From assembly GCA_946699065.1 (NCBI GenBank), contig CAMPDV010000385.1, positions 186,001-250,000 on the forward strand: a DNA stretch of 64,000 bases. The letters run 5' to 3'. A program made the translations under genes and the position numbers. A model generated the notes under the pieces. That model was given only the letters and a program-made list of their open reading frames with translations. It had not been told where the DNA came from and did not search any database. Positions within the stretch are counted from its first letter, which is position 1, and each line of letters starts with the position of its first letter. The stretch comes from Loxodes magnus (lineage: Eukaryota > Ciliophora > Karyorelictea > Loxodida > Loxodidae). Positions 26,111 to 37,908 of the stretch are shown here, in pieces.

Positions 26111-26184
26111 CGCCACCGGGTGGACTTGAACCACCGACCTTTTGGTTAACAGCCAAACGCTCTAACCTATTGAGCTACGGAGGC
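26111..26184 (-). tRNA. tRNA-Asn(GTT)
   Basis: Cloverleaf on the minus strand: acceptor GCCTCCG pairs with CGGTGGC with one T-T mismatch at 4:69, the anticodon loop is CTGTTAA with anticodon GTT, and the T-loop is GGTTCAAGTCC. A T-run follows the 3' end. It is convergent with tRNA-Thr, 42 bp away. Confidence 0.95.
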
Positions 26185-26221
26185 TTTTATTATAATATAG
26201 CATATTATATATAAATAAATA

Positions 26222-26511
26222 GGTTGAGCAATCCTCCAACTGAAATTGACTTAAACTCTGAAACCAGGAAGGCGAAGAACCAGTCAAGAGAAGAGAAGAA
26301 AAGATTGAAGAGGCATCAAGTAGCATTAATGATGAAAGATATCAGATACAAAGGTTTCTTAGGGTAGCATTCTGATAGCGGCCCTATAGAAGACAAAAAT
26401 CACAAGAGAATTCTAGCACTGTGGAAGACTTCAGAAAGGAATTTTTTTAACTTTAAAAATCTTTATTAAAGAGCTGCGCACCATTGAGAAGCTAAGCGCT
26501 CTATAATCTCG
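26222..26511. ncRNA. GC-rich island, possible structured RNA locus (left arm)
   Basis: About 290 bp with far higher GC than its flanks, placed between two tRNA genes and conserved in the right arm. It holds an RUGAUGA-like box (AATGATGAAAG) and ends in AAGAGCTGCGCACCA...TCTATAATC. The same 40-41 nt terminal motif ends the unrelated island at 29500-29990. No known RNA family was recognised (not U1-U6, SRP or RNase P by sight). It could equally be a promoter block read on the minus strand. Confidence 0.35.
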
Positions 26512-26629
26512 TTTATTAGGTATTAATTAATTATATTTATATCTTATATAACAACTTTTTTCTATTACAATTAATTAATAAACTCATTTATTTTCTATAT
26601 TTAAGCTTTTGATATTATCAATTATAACA

Positions 26630-26701
26630 TCCGAGGTAGTATAGTGGCTAGTATTTCTGCCTGTCACGCAGACGACCCGGGTTCAATCCCCGGCCTCGGA
26701 G
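26630..26701 (+). tRNA. tRNA-Asp(GTC)
   Basis: Acceptor TCCGAGG pairs with CCTCGGA, anticodon stem TCTGC/GCAGA encloses CTGTCAC with anticodon GTC, and the T-arm is CCGGGTTCAATCCCCGG. A T-run follows. Repeated in the right arm. Confidence 0.95.
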
Positions 26702-27004
26702 TTTTTTAATATAAAAAATTTAAATATAAGAGCTTTAAGAATCTTTAGAGATGATATATAAGTTAAAACTATGACAGTTAGCCAAAAGACTGATTTCGTA
26801 TATTGATATTTTACTTTCTTAAGAAGACTGAATTCCTTAAAAATATTGTATAGTTAGCTATTTAGCAACTTCCACTGACGATAGAATAAGAATATTAATA
26901 TATATGTATATCAGGATCTTAAGCATAGAAAACTTGAGAGTCTGGTAAAGAAATTAAAAGCGCCAAAAGGAATTAATAAAATGTTCATTTTATTTTAACT
27001 TAAA
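26702..27004. other. end of left arm and junction
   Basis: Inverted-repeat identity ends at 26891; the sequence beyond is unique within the window. No gene recognised. Confidence 0.5.
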
Positions 27005-28200
27005 ATGATCTAGTTAATTTAAATTAAAATAATTCCTTATCATACTCTGAAAGCTTGTTAAGCTTATTTTAAAAATTATCAAGTAAAGGAGAAATTATTT
27101 TTAGTTTTATTTATTTGACTAACAACTTCAAGGATAAAGAAGATTCCTCAATTAAATATTTTCTTGATTAATAACAAATAAAGGTAGCTGAAATTTATTT
27201 TATAAAGCTTCCAGTCAAAGATTTGGTGCAAAGATATATTTAACTAAACTAATTTTTTTCTTTTAAATTAGATTATAAAGTGATAAGATTAGCTCATTCG
27301 GTTTTTTATCTTTTTACATCAAATTCTTTCTTATAAAGTTCTTCAACTTTTAAAATTTATTTGAAATTAATAAAAAATGCTAAGAGAAAAATATGAAATC
27401 AGCTAAAGTAATTAATTATAAATTATGAGAAATAGTGAAGATAAATTATATTCTCATAAATATACAAATTAGATAGCTTGAAATTGTATTAAGTAATAAT
27501 TTCTCAAATTGCTAATAAAATTAAATTAAGAATTAACTTCCTAGCTTATTTTTTATTTAGTTATAGACGAAAAGGAAAATGCTATAATCAATAATCTTAA
27601 AATGTATTATTATCTTTCAAATAAATAAACTAAGAAATTAGAATAAAGCCAAAAATGTAAAAGTTAAACTCATAAAGTGAAAATATCTAAAAACTTTACT
27701 TAAAACCTAGAACTTTTGTACAGTCTTCCTAAGAATTAAAAAAGAATATTATTATATATAATAACTTACAAATACAATCAGATTCATAATTAAGAATATA
27801 GATATAAATAATTGAAATAAATTAATTACCTTTGAAAGTGAAAAAGAAAACAAGTCTTTTTGTAAAAGATAAATTTTGAGTTAAATTAGAAGGTCTAAAA
27901 TTTATTATTTTATTTCCTTAAATGAAAAGAGAATCTTAATATTTTAATTAGTACTTTTATCTCATAAACTTTTTTCGTTTTAAAACATTCTTTATTAAGG
28001 AAACATTTTATAATCTTAAAAACTTTTTAATTCGATAAAACATTCCAAAATATAGAGAAATTGCGTTTCTTTTTTATTACTTTCTTAGAAACTGTTTTTA
28101 TAAATAAAGGATTTGAATAAATGCTAAAAAATTAGATATTTCAAACTATGAAAGTTATAAAGCTTCAGAAAATAAAAATTTAAAACAAGTAAAATGATAA
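27005..28200 (+). CDS. possible hypothetical protein
   Basis: No family recognised. From ATG 27005 the frame reads as a Lys/Gln/Leu-rich protein (ELLYSLPKNQKRILLYI near 27710; FFITFLETVFINKGFEQ near 28070). It needs about nine TGA as Trp in 400 codons, which is high, so it may be background. The end is arbitrary. Confidence 0.2.
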
Positions 28201-29499
28201 TAAAGAATGAATATGATTTTAAAGAGCTTATTTATAATAGATACTTTAAAATTTATATTTTAAGCTTAAATCTTTTAAAAAAGCTAATAATAAGCTTAGC
28301 TGTAGTCTTTAATATATCATATGGAAAAATAAGAAATCAATTGATTATAAATAATTAACTTTGAAAAACTATTTTAAAAATCAATAGACTTTAATCATAG
28401 TAGATTTTATTTAGCTTCTATTAAATAATCTTGGAATACCAATGTCTTAATTTTAATCTATTATTACCTTGCTTTTTCTATATAATTCAGATAGTTTATA
28501 AATAAAAAAACTATAAAGAAAATAAAATTTAAATATAATACTTGCATGTTTTATTACATTATTCAATTCTATTTTAGGACTTAAAGGTTTTTTAAAGTTT
28601 TTACTTGATAAATAAAATAAAATTTATCATTTAAGGAAGTTTTAGAACATTAGAAATTATATGAACATTAGATTCTATTCTTATTGGTTTAAACTGTAAA
28701 ATTAAACTAAATAGGTGCTACATAACAAACTATGTATATGTAGATATCTAATAAAATAGAAGCTTACTTAAATTAAATTATAATTCAAATGCTTGTTATA
28801 AAGATGAAAAATATAAAACAATAAAACAATAAAAGCAAACTTAACTTTTACATAATGAATCCTTTATTAAAAATTAAGTACCTAATGCAGCATTTAAAGT
28901 ATCGATGCTTAAATTAAAGTGAAATTCATTAAAATTAAGGGACTTTAAAATATTTAAAAAGATATTTGCAAAGTATTTGTAGAATCTGACTTAGAAATGA
29001 TAATATATAAAAGAAAATGAAAAAAATAAAATTATGGAAAAATACTTAGGAATTAATTAATTTTGGATTGTGTATAAATAAAAATTAATTGGGATGAATT
29101 CAACAAAATTGAAAAGGTTATGCAAATAAAAAAAATTTGAGTTAAATATAAAAAAATTAAAATTTTTATTTCTAACTATTAAACCAGAATTTCATCAAAA
29201 ATAAATAAAATTATTTTAATAGATAATTACTTCAATGAAATGAATGCAAAGGTTAACTACATTATTATTTAAATTAATTTTTATTTGAGATATTTTTGAA
29301 AGAGCTTTATAATATTTTTCTCCTATTAAAAAAAATTAATTGTTTAATTTATAATGCTGCTCTAAAATAAGAATTGCTAGAATCTTAATCATTTCCTTTT
29401 AATTTTAATTTTATTAAATGTAATTTCTTGTAGAAATTAAATAAAAAGACGATAAAGTTGAATTGACTCAAGTTTAGAATTTATTAAAGATATTTTTTA
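28201..29499. other. AT-rich spacer
   Basis: Nothing recognised. Confidence 0.4.
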
Positions 29500-29830
29500 A
29501 AACCGCCATAGTTGTTCGAAGGTGAACAACAAGGTCATCTTCATCAGAGGTTGGGGAAGTTAAGTACACATAATCGACTTTATGTCTTCCTCTACTTTGG
29601 TTTGGCCTCGAGACATAAGATTCTTAGACCTTCGACACTGGCTTGGCTTCGTTTATTTTTAATACTGGAACGAAAAAGAAATAATATTGCGAGCTTCATC
29701 AGAGGTGGGTAATTTAAGTACCCATAATTGACACATGTCGTCCTCTGCTTTGATGATGCAATGAGACACAATCCTGCCATGCCCTTGGACCTCCAACAAG
29801 TATTAAAGATTACGAGTATTCTAAAATTAT
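29500..29830. ncRNA. GC-rich island with two related hairpin units
   Basis: Two diverged copies of one unit begin CTTCATCAGAGG at 29539 and 29694. Each has CAGAGG...TTAAGTAC...CATAAT...CCTCT, so AGAGG pairs with CCTCT, and in unit 2 GGGTA also pairs with TACCC. Each unit ends in GAGACA. High GC and conserved pairing suggest structured RNA or a mobile short repeat. No known family recognised. Reading it as protein in the standard code gives only short ORFs on both strands and no convincing product. Confidence 0.35.
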
Positions 29831-29948
29831 ATCAGTATTGAACATTTTTATCAGTACTGAATAATTATACCAGTATTGAACAAGGTTTATCAGTATCCGA
29901 TAATTTTATCAGTAACAAACATTCTTGTCAGTATGAAACATTTTTTTT
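29831..29948 (+). repeat. six degenerate 19-bp tandem repeats (CAGTATTGAA-like)
   Basis: CAGT cores at 29833, 29852, 29871, 29891, 29910 and 29929, that is at spacings of 19, 19, 20, 19 and 19 bp. The core CAGTACTG is palindromic in unit 2. The array runs directly into the terminal motif at 29949. Confidence 0.85.
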
Positions 29949-29990
29949 AAGAGCTGTGCACCAACGCGAGTGTTTCACGTTCTATAATCA
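29949..29990. promoter_or_regulatory. terminal motif AAGAGCTGYGCACCA...TCTATAATC
   Basis: A 15-nt and a 9-nt block separated by 16-17 nt, shared with the end of the island at 26222-26511 and its right-arm copy, although the preceding sequences are unrelated. On the minus strand it would read GATTATAGA...TGGTGCRCAGCTCTT, which could be a promoter element; on the plus strand it could be a 3' end signal. Which of the two cannot be told from sequence. Confidence 0.4.
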
Positions 29991-30266
29991 AATTTATTTA
30001 TTTATTTAAAGGCTATTTATAATATAACGAAAGTAATTTAAATTACGGTATTTTCTAATTCAATAAATTTTTATTATGCTTATCTCTAACTCATTTAAAT
30101 AACGTTAAAGAAAGCTTTAATCAATAAAAAGTATCCAGAGTTCCTCATTCACATTATATCTTCAATTTTTTTTCATATAACTTCAAGAAGCTATTTTTTT
30201 TTAAAGTTTTAAGCTAGCAACTAAAATATAAAATCATATTTATTTCAAGCTTTCTTAAAGTTATAA

Positions 30267-32573
30267 ATGGACTAGAAAAATTTGAAAAGTGAAGGTACTT
30301 TTGAAACTAAAAATAAGTATTAAAAAAGCTTGTATGAAGAATATTTTAATATTTATAAAGGCTATTTACAAAAGAAAATAGATGTAAGATGAAATACTAA
30401 ACTTTATCTAAAAATCAGATTAAAGTTTCATAAATAAATAAATTTTTGATAAAAGATATTAAACAATATTTATCATAAACTAATTTTTTAAGCTAAAATT
30501 GAGAATCAATTTAATTAAAGTTAAATTATTTCCTATTTAACTCTATTTGTAGGAATATAACTCTGCAAAATTGGTAAATTATTTATAGAACATCTATTTC
30601 TTCTAGATTATAAATAAACTTATTTATTAAACTTTAATACCTTTTCACTTAAATTTATAGAGATATATAAAATATTCTAAAGAAATGTAAAAGAAAAGTT
30701 TTGCTCAACAACTATAATTTAAATTAAATACACTTATAGTTAATTTTAAGCTATATTCATTATAAGCTTTAATTGAAAGAAATAAAAACTAAAGAAAGAA
30801 ACTTTTATTTATTCTCTATTAATTTTAAATCTTCAAATATTTTAAGAGATAAAGCCTTTAAACTAATTATTTTGAATCTGCTGGTTATCCTTAATTAAAA
30901 GATATGAAAATTAATTATTAACTAGTATAAAGAATAAATCTATATTAGATTAGAATAAATTAATTTAACTAAAAGCAACTAAGTATTATGATTTAGAAGA
31001 AGACTCTTTTTAACTATCTCCTTCAATTTATTATTTTGATTTACATCATTAAATCCTTTTAGGTCCAATTTCTGTAATATTTCTATTCGCTTCTTTATTA
31101 ATCAAAGAATTCTCAAAGAATGGTTGACTGATTAAAAACTATATGAATCACCAAATTCTCTAATGTTTGATTTATATTAGTGAAAGATAGATATATATAA
31201 TAGAAATTAAATGAAGCAGATTAAAAGTATTAAAGTTCGATAATTTAAATTTAAGTAGATTAAACAAATTCTATTTGAACTTATACACTTTTTAATAAAA
31301 AAACAAGCATATCATATTAAGACTAAATTAAATAAAATAGATATTATATAATAAAGCTTGGCTTTAAAGGATTTCAGATGCTTATAGAAATAAAAAAAGA
31401 GAAACGTTAATTAATGTAAATACTTTAGAGGAAAATAAATATATAAGCTACTATTATTTAAAACAGGTTCATATGCTTTTTAGTGGCTTGGTTTCGAAAA
31501 TATTTACATAATATATAAAAATAAGTTCTGGAAAAAATAAAGAGATTTAAAGGTAATAGCATTATGACTTTTAAACTCTTCTTAAATAAAAATTTTTATA
31601 ATTTTCATTCTGTTTTATTTACATATAATTAGATTATCTTATTACTCTTAATACATTTTTTAAATATTGTGATTGACAATATAACCATTTTACAACAGAC
31701 GAAAGATAAAAATCCTTTAATTTATAATTTTAATGACTAAAATTAGATTGAAGCTTCCTATCTAAATAGATAAAGAAGAAGAGACTTTATTATATCTTTT
31801 TCGAAGCAATTTGGATGAGAAGAAGAAAATAATTAAATAGATTGATTTATATTACCATTTCAGAGAATCTTCATGGTATTTTTGAGTTTATTCTTGCTTG
31901 TTTAATTATCTTAAATTAAAATCGCTTTTTAGTTCAAAATCTAAACGAATTAAAAAATTTTAAGCTAATTTAAAAGCTATTTCGAAAAAAAATAAAGCAA
32001 CAGTTTACTAGTAAAATAAAATAATTAATCTTAAAAGTATTTTTTAAAGGATGAATAGCAATTATAGATGTGTGTTGTATGTATTATAGTTCTTTTTTAT
32101 TAAAGTTCATTTCAGTTTTAGATTTCATTATTTATAAACTCCTAAACATTTTTTAAATCTAAGTATATTTAAATTGCTCATTAATTAGCATTTTTAATAG
32201 TTATACATTTTTTTATTTTTTCTGGATATAAATGCTTTAATAAAGGTAAAGTTCGATAATTTTGACTTTGGAAAAAAATAAACATAGAAGTACGTTCAAG
32301 AAAATTAAGTACCGTTAAAATTAAATCTAAATCTACAAAACTTAAAGAATTTATAAGTTTAGAAGAAATTATTCCTTATTTAGAGCTCAACAAAAGTATT
32401 ATATTTTAACTTATTTATAAGGCTGCATTCATTTTATCAAAACTTATTCAAATTTTTATCTAGAAATAAGAATGAAATGTTAGAGAATCAGATATTTAAT
32501 ATTTTCTCTCCTTTTAAAATAAAGTTTACCTTTTTCCAATTAAGGAGTTACTTTCAATTAAAGAAATAATTGA
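30267..32573 (+). CDS. possible large hypothetical membrane protein
   Basis: One frame from ATG 30267 to TGA 32571-32573 spans 769 codons. No family recognised. Protein-like parts include YYDLEEDSFQLSPSIYYFD followed by a hydrophobic segment LGPISVIFLFASLLI, and ENLHGIFEFILACLIIL. It needs about ten internal TGA as Trp, a little more than the secure genes, so chance is possible. It lies upstream of copy C in the same direction, with 266 bp between. Confidence 0.3.
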
Positions 32574-32839
32574 TTTTTCATTAAAAAAATGTAAATAGTT
32601 TAAATAACTTTAAGTAAAAAATAGCTATAAAATTCATTTATAATCTATCTATAACTTTAATTTCTTATAATTATTTGGCTTTGATTTAAAGATATTATCT
32701 TTAATATATTTTCTTATAAATTATTTTCTTTCCAGTAGCTAAAGATTTTAAACTTTATACTTAGAAAAGAATCTACATTGATATTTTAAGTTTAATTATA
32801 AATTAAATTTAAATTCATTTTAAAATAGTTAAATTATAA

Positions 32840-35800
32840 ATGAATGTGGTAAAGAGCTTTATGCTTTATCTTCTGACTATTTCAGTTGCATATAATTAAA
32901 CTAATCTTTTCCGTGTTTTAGTCCCTAACTAACCTACGTATTATTCTGGCACTCAAGGTAATATTACACACTCATTTAAAGATTATGGATATGATCCCTC
33001 GAACTAGGATTAAGTAAGTATATCAAGCTGGCTAAAATTTGATTAAGATACCCAACCAAACCCTTGAGGAACTTATGTTATTATTAAAAATAGCTTTGTA
33101 GCAAACATTTAATTATCAATTTCATAAGACAAAACTAAATAGTAAACTTAATTTTTAGCAAGAGTAGTTGATAATTCACAAATTGAAGCTAATATTTTAA
33201 ATGTAACTTTGATCCATGATATTTGAGTTTTTGTTGGATTTTCAGCGGCATAAAATGGCTAGATTTTTCTTGGCATAACTCATTCTTAAGCTAATAATTA
33301 ATTTTACATTCTATAAAAACCTACAAATACTTGGTCAGGCTTTGATCTAAATAGTATTTTTTATATTTCTGGTTTCGATTATAAATATAGAGGGTATATT
33401 TATTCTCTCAAATGCTATAAAAATTATGCTTTAAAACTTTAAGATCTATGAAATATTTATAATCAGCCAAATCAAGAATTTATTTCTTTTTCCGATGCTC
33501 TAACATGCAACTAGTTTTGTAGCAAATGTTACGGTACTGCTGAGAATAATTGTTTGCAATGCTATGATCCATTCTAGTTAAGTAATGATACTTGTATTTG
33601 CTTTTAAAAACTTTCTCTAGCTGGGGCTTGTTAATAGAGCTGTCCTCCTAGTCAACAAGATTAAGGTTCAGATAATTTATGTGACTATTGTAATGTTACT
33701 ATTCCATTTTGTGAGGAATGCAATTAATTAGGAGATATCTGTAATAAATGTTCAAATTCATCATACCTATAAGGAAATATATGTGTATCTTGTACATAAT
33801 ACAATCTTTTTTGTACAAGTTGTGATTACTTATAATGTCTTTAATGCCCGAAAGGTAAAAAGATTACAAACTAGACATGCTAAGATTAATGCAATGATCA
33901 AGAGCAAGATTATAACTAAGATGAGATCTGTTTACCCTGTGATTAGTAGTTTATTCTTTGCAAAAGATGTAATAATTACGAATGTTTAGAATGCAAAAAA
34001 GGCTATTTCCTTTAAGCATAATAGTGTCTAGAATGTTAGCTTAACATTTAAAATTGTTCTGAATGTTCTTAAAATGGGAATGATTGCTATTAATGTGACA
34101 ATGTTTAATTAAAGCTAACAAGTAAATCTTGCAAGTAGAATTGCTCAGAATCAGAATAAGACTACGATTAAGATGGAGTATGTAAACCTTGCAGTGAAGT
34201 AATACAAAAATGTGAGAGATGTGATTTAAACAAGAGTTGCGGTAAATGTATTTCAGATTAATATTTTTTAACTCAAAATGATTCAAAATGTGAGCTTTGT
34301 AGTGAGGTAATAGAGAATTGTGAAAGATGCTAAGAACGTGGTTTACTTTGCACGAAATGTGTTGATGGTTATGCTTTATTTAACGGAAGTTGTGTAAAAA
34401 AGTGCCCAAATGACAATTATTATATTTAAGATTAAATATGCTATAAATGCGAATAATCAATAGAAAATTGCTAGAAATGCAACGAAAAAGGATAAAACTG
34501 TAGCAAATGTTATGAACCATATCTCATTTCTTAAAATTAGACTTGTGTTGATTCATGCGATGAAACAGAATTTGAATAGAACGGAATTTGCCTCTCTTGC
34601 TCTATAATTCCTCATTGTGAAAGATGTAATTTAAATTAAGTTCAAAATGTTTAATGCTTAGGTTGCTAGTAAAATTATACGATTAAAAATAGTGGCTGCA
34701 TATAAATACTTGCTAATTAAAGCAATGCTTAAAATTAAAATAACACTAACCTAAATTATTATAGCAATCTTGATGACTTTAATATCTCAATCTATGAAAA
34801 AAATCTTATTTAAAGTACAAACTTAATAACTTAAACTGGAACTTATACAAATTTCGCTGCATCAGCAATAATGACCGTTTCTTCCGCAGTTAGTATATCT
34901 AAGTTTTCTTCAGGCTAAGCTTAATTTTTATCAGCAGTTCTCGTTACTTAACTTATTTTAATGAATGCCTTTATAGAAGTTAAAAGAACAGACAACATAA
35001 ATGCATATTATTATATGAACTTTAGAGGTAACGAACCTATGTCAGGAATAAATAACAACGATTTTCTAAATTTAGACTTAGATTCTAAGAAATAAGAAGT
35101 AGATAAAGAAATCTACATTCTAATGAACTTCAATAGTTATACCTTAATAGCTAATTTAATAAGTGCTTTCTTTATTTTAGTAATGCTATATTTAGTAGAC
35201 CTTGTACTGATAGTAATAGGAAGATTGAAATGGAAAGATAAAATAGAAAAGTTAAGAAGAAAGTTTACAGACAAGAAATTCATCTCCATGGTATATAATT
35301 TAAAATATATTCAAATAACAAATGCAGTTATGCTATAGTTATATCACTTCAGTTTGAGTGATTGGTATACTGGTTTAAATTATTTTCTTGCAGTTGTTAT
35401 TTTAGTAAGTTTTTAATTTAGAATATTCAAATATACTATATTTTCTAAAGCTATCAAATTTGCATCAAATATTTTAACCTTAAATAAGAACAAAATAATG
35501 ATGAGCAAACAAAAGAAGAGTTTGAAGAGATGAAAGAGAAGTATGTGATTTACTTTGATTAGATAAAGTAAAACACTAAATTATAAGTAATCTTCTAAAC
35601 TATATTCTTGCTTAGAAGATTTCTCCTTTCTTTTACCGCTGTCATTCTTGTAGAGTGTTAAATACTCTAAATTATGTTGTATCTAATTACTTGTCTCCTT
35701 TAACTTACTTACTTAGCTCTTTGCAGACCTTTTAAAAGTACTTTATTACTATCTTAGGAAATAGTAGGCGAAGTAGTGCTTATAATAGTTTACTTCTTTA

Positions 35801-36219
35801 ACTTTTATTATAGAGCAAATGATGAAGCAATAGGAAATGAAAAAATAAAAGAAGCTGAAAACTTAGGTAAGTTTCAAGTGTTTATTTGCTGCTTTTATAC
35901 AATTTCTGCTTTAGTAGTATCAACAACTTTATTAATAAGAGACTTTTACATTTAATGGAAATAATGCAAGCAACAGAAAATGTAAGTTCAGTAAGAAGTT
36001 ATCGAATAAAGTTAAATGAATATAGATATAAGAAACGAAAGTAACTTGTAACTATAACTTAACTCTACAAATAAATTTACTTCAAGAGAGGAAAAAGATT
36101 CTTAAGACCTCACTAAAGAGAAAATTAAGAAAAATGAATCAGGTCAAATAAATTTTAATCCTAACTTAAAGAAAAAGAAAAGAAAGACAAAAAATGAAAA
36201 AATAAAAGTAGAACTATGA
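32840..36219 (+). CDS. Cys-rich repeat multi-pass membrane protein (copy C)
   Basis: Signal peptide at residues 1-19 (MNVVKSFMLYLLTISVAYN). The LamG-like domain at about 20-215 contains W-L-K-F-D and D-I-W-V-F-V-G-F, plus N-P-W-G-T, with TGA as Trp. The Cys-rich region (about 220-620) is shorter than in B and D and lacks their tandem 50-aa units. A membrane domain follows, different in detail from A, B and D (SAFFILVMLYLVDLVLIV), then exon 2 with LLRRFLLSFTAVILV and a Lys-rich tail ending in TGA 36217-36219. Removing the 17-nt intron at 35405 leaves 3363 nt or 1121 codons in one frame; without splicing, exon 2 is out of frame. This subtype is the parent of relics E and F. Surface location is inferred from its layout. 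Confidence 0.8.
35405..35421 (+). other. 17-nt intron in copy C
   Basis: GTAAGTTTTTAATTTAG. Splicing joins VVIL to NIQIYY and brings the downstream NDEQTKEEFEEM into frame. The same site is present in relic F. Confidence 0.85.
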
Positions 36220-36324
36220 TTTCAGAAGTTTGAGATTTAACATTTAACTATTTTTACTAAAATTTAAGATAAAAATAAATTTATAGCAATATAATAAAAT
36301 AACTTGCTATATCATTTTTAAGTT

Positions 36325-37908
36325 ATGACAATTATTTTATTTTAATTGACTACTTTAAAGCTCTCTTTAAAACTTAGCTTACATTAATCCTTTCATTCTC
36401 TTATAATAATTTCATTCTTATAAACATTGATTATTTGTACAATAAGAGTAAGTTATTTAGTTATTAATATCTATGATTTATTTAAAATCCCTTAAAAAAT
36501 AATTTTGAAAGATGCATGATATTCCACCTATTTTTCCATAACCTTTTTTTAATTTCTCTTTTCAAATTAAATTTAGGAATGATATCTTAAAATTATCTAA
36601 CTAAATTAATTAGGTAGTTAATTTATCTAGGAATTTAAATCCAATTATGAAGGTTATTATATGATATAAACATTTAACTCATACCCTTGTATTAATTTAT
36701 CTAGATTAAATAACTTAGAATTTATTTATTAATTAAGTAATTATTGTAATTTTCCTTTGCTTAGTTTATAATTAATGTGAACAAAGTAAACTAAATATGC
36801 TTTTCATTAGATATTACTAAAGTAAATTAATTTATAGTTCTAACTTATTTTTTCGCTGCTTACTAAAATTTTGGGTTTTCTTAATTTTTACCTTCCCTTT
36901 CGCATTAGATAACTAGTTTGATTAACTATATTTAAAGAGGAAGATAGTGTATTTATTGCTTAAAGAAGTATTTAATTAAAGTTAGGTATGAAATATAAAT
37001 ATATCTCTAGCATCTATCTCAAATAAATTAAAGCTTTATACTACTTAATTCTACAGAAGCAACTATTATTAATAGCTTCTATATCCTACAGCTTAGATTA
37101 ACTTTATTAAATAATAAATAAAATATATAGAACAAGCTTAGATAATCAAACAATTATAAATTTAGCTCATTTAGTACCTACATAAAATTAGTCTCTAAAA
37201 TATAAAGCATAATTGAATAAGCTTATTTCATTAATTTATCTAAGATCTAAAATAGGAAAATAAAAATTGGAACTATTTATCACTAGCCCTTTAACTTAAG
37301 AAATCTAGTTCTAAAGATAAATTAACTATCCTTAATAAATTTTTTCTTCCATGCATTTTATTGATTATCTTTATGAAAAAAATGTTAGTTTTTACCTTTT
37401 ATAGTTTGATTTACTCATTTTTCTTTCCATAATTTTATCAACTTAAAAATAACAATCACCTGCCCCGTTTAAGTCTTATTATCTCATATCACGTTCTATT
37501 TCCTGCCTGAAGTAAACATACTCAAGCTAAAATATTTTTGGTTTATAATTTTCCCAGTTGTCTTCTTCTATTTGATTTGAATAATAAAATTTCTCTTTAA
37601 AAAATATGGAAATAGTGTCTGAAGCTTCCAAGGTGAAGTTTGGTCTTGATTTCATTTTTTTCTTGACTCTTCCTTTTATTCTTACTATAATTCTTGTAAA
37701 TCTTCATTATGCTTTCAGAGTGGACTTTATTTAGAAAAAGCTGATAATAGATCTAAAAGCTTTAAAAAGGTTAATATAAGAGGGGATGAATTTAATCTTA
37801 TTGCTTAATAAAATAAAGTATGAAGAAATTACTCCAGCTAACCCTATGGATAAAGATACTTATTCATGTAGCCAAAACCATTGTTAGAGGACCGTCAATA
37901 AACATTGA
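36325..37908 (+). CDS. hypothetical membrane-anchored protein
   Basis: One frame of 528 codons from ATG 36325 to TGA 37906-37908, with about five internal TGA as Trp, a normal Trp frequency. The N-terminus is hydrophobic (HSLIIISFLQTLIICTI); the middle reads as a plausible soluble domain (FKEEDSVFIAQRSIQLKLG). A strong transmembrane helix lies at about residues 437-460 (FIFFLTLPFILTIILV) and is followed by Lys-rich cytoplasmic sequence. No family recognised. It starts 105 bp after copy C on the same strand. Beyond 37908, coding-like sequence goes on in another frame, so the 3' limit could be wrong. Confidence 0.4.

Larger units (their letters stand above)
24085..26891 (+). repeat. left arm of large inverted repeat
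   Basis: Matches the reverse complement of 61189-64000 at roughly 95 percent by eye over 2.8 kb; the tRNA-Thr genes of the two arms look identical. Identity stops sharply inside at 26891 (ATAGAATAAGA is the last shared stretch). On the outer side the match runs to the window end, so the full arm may be longer. It contains most of an otubain-like gene, three tRNA genes and a GC-rich island. Confidence 0.95.

Noticed and set aside
29512..29780. Two 62-66 codon standard-code ORFs on opposite strands in the GC-rich island
   Set aside because: They overlap antisense, lack protein-like features and disagree with the duplicated hairpin units.
29831..29948. CRISPR array
   Set aside because: Repeats are 19-bp direct units with no unique spacers, and the sequence is eukaryotic.
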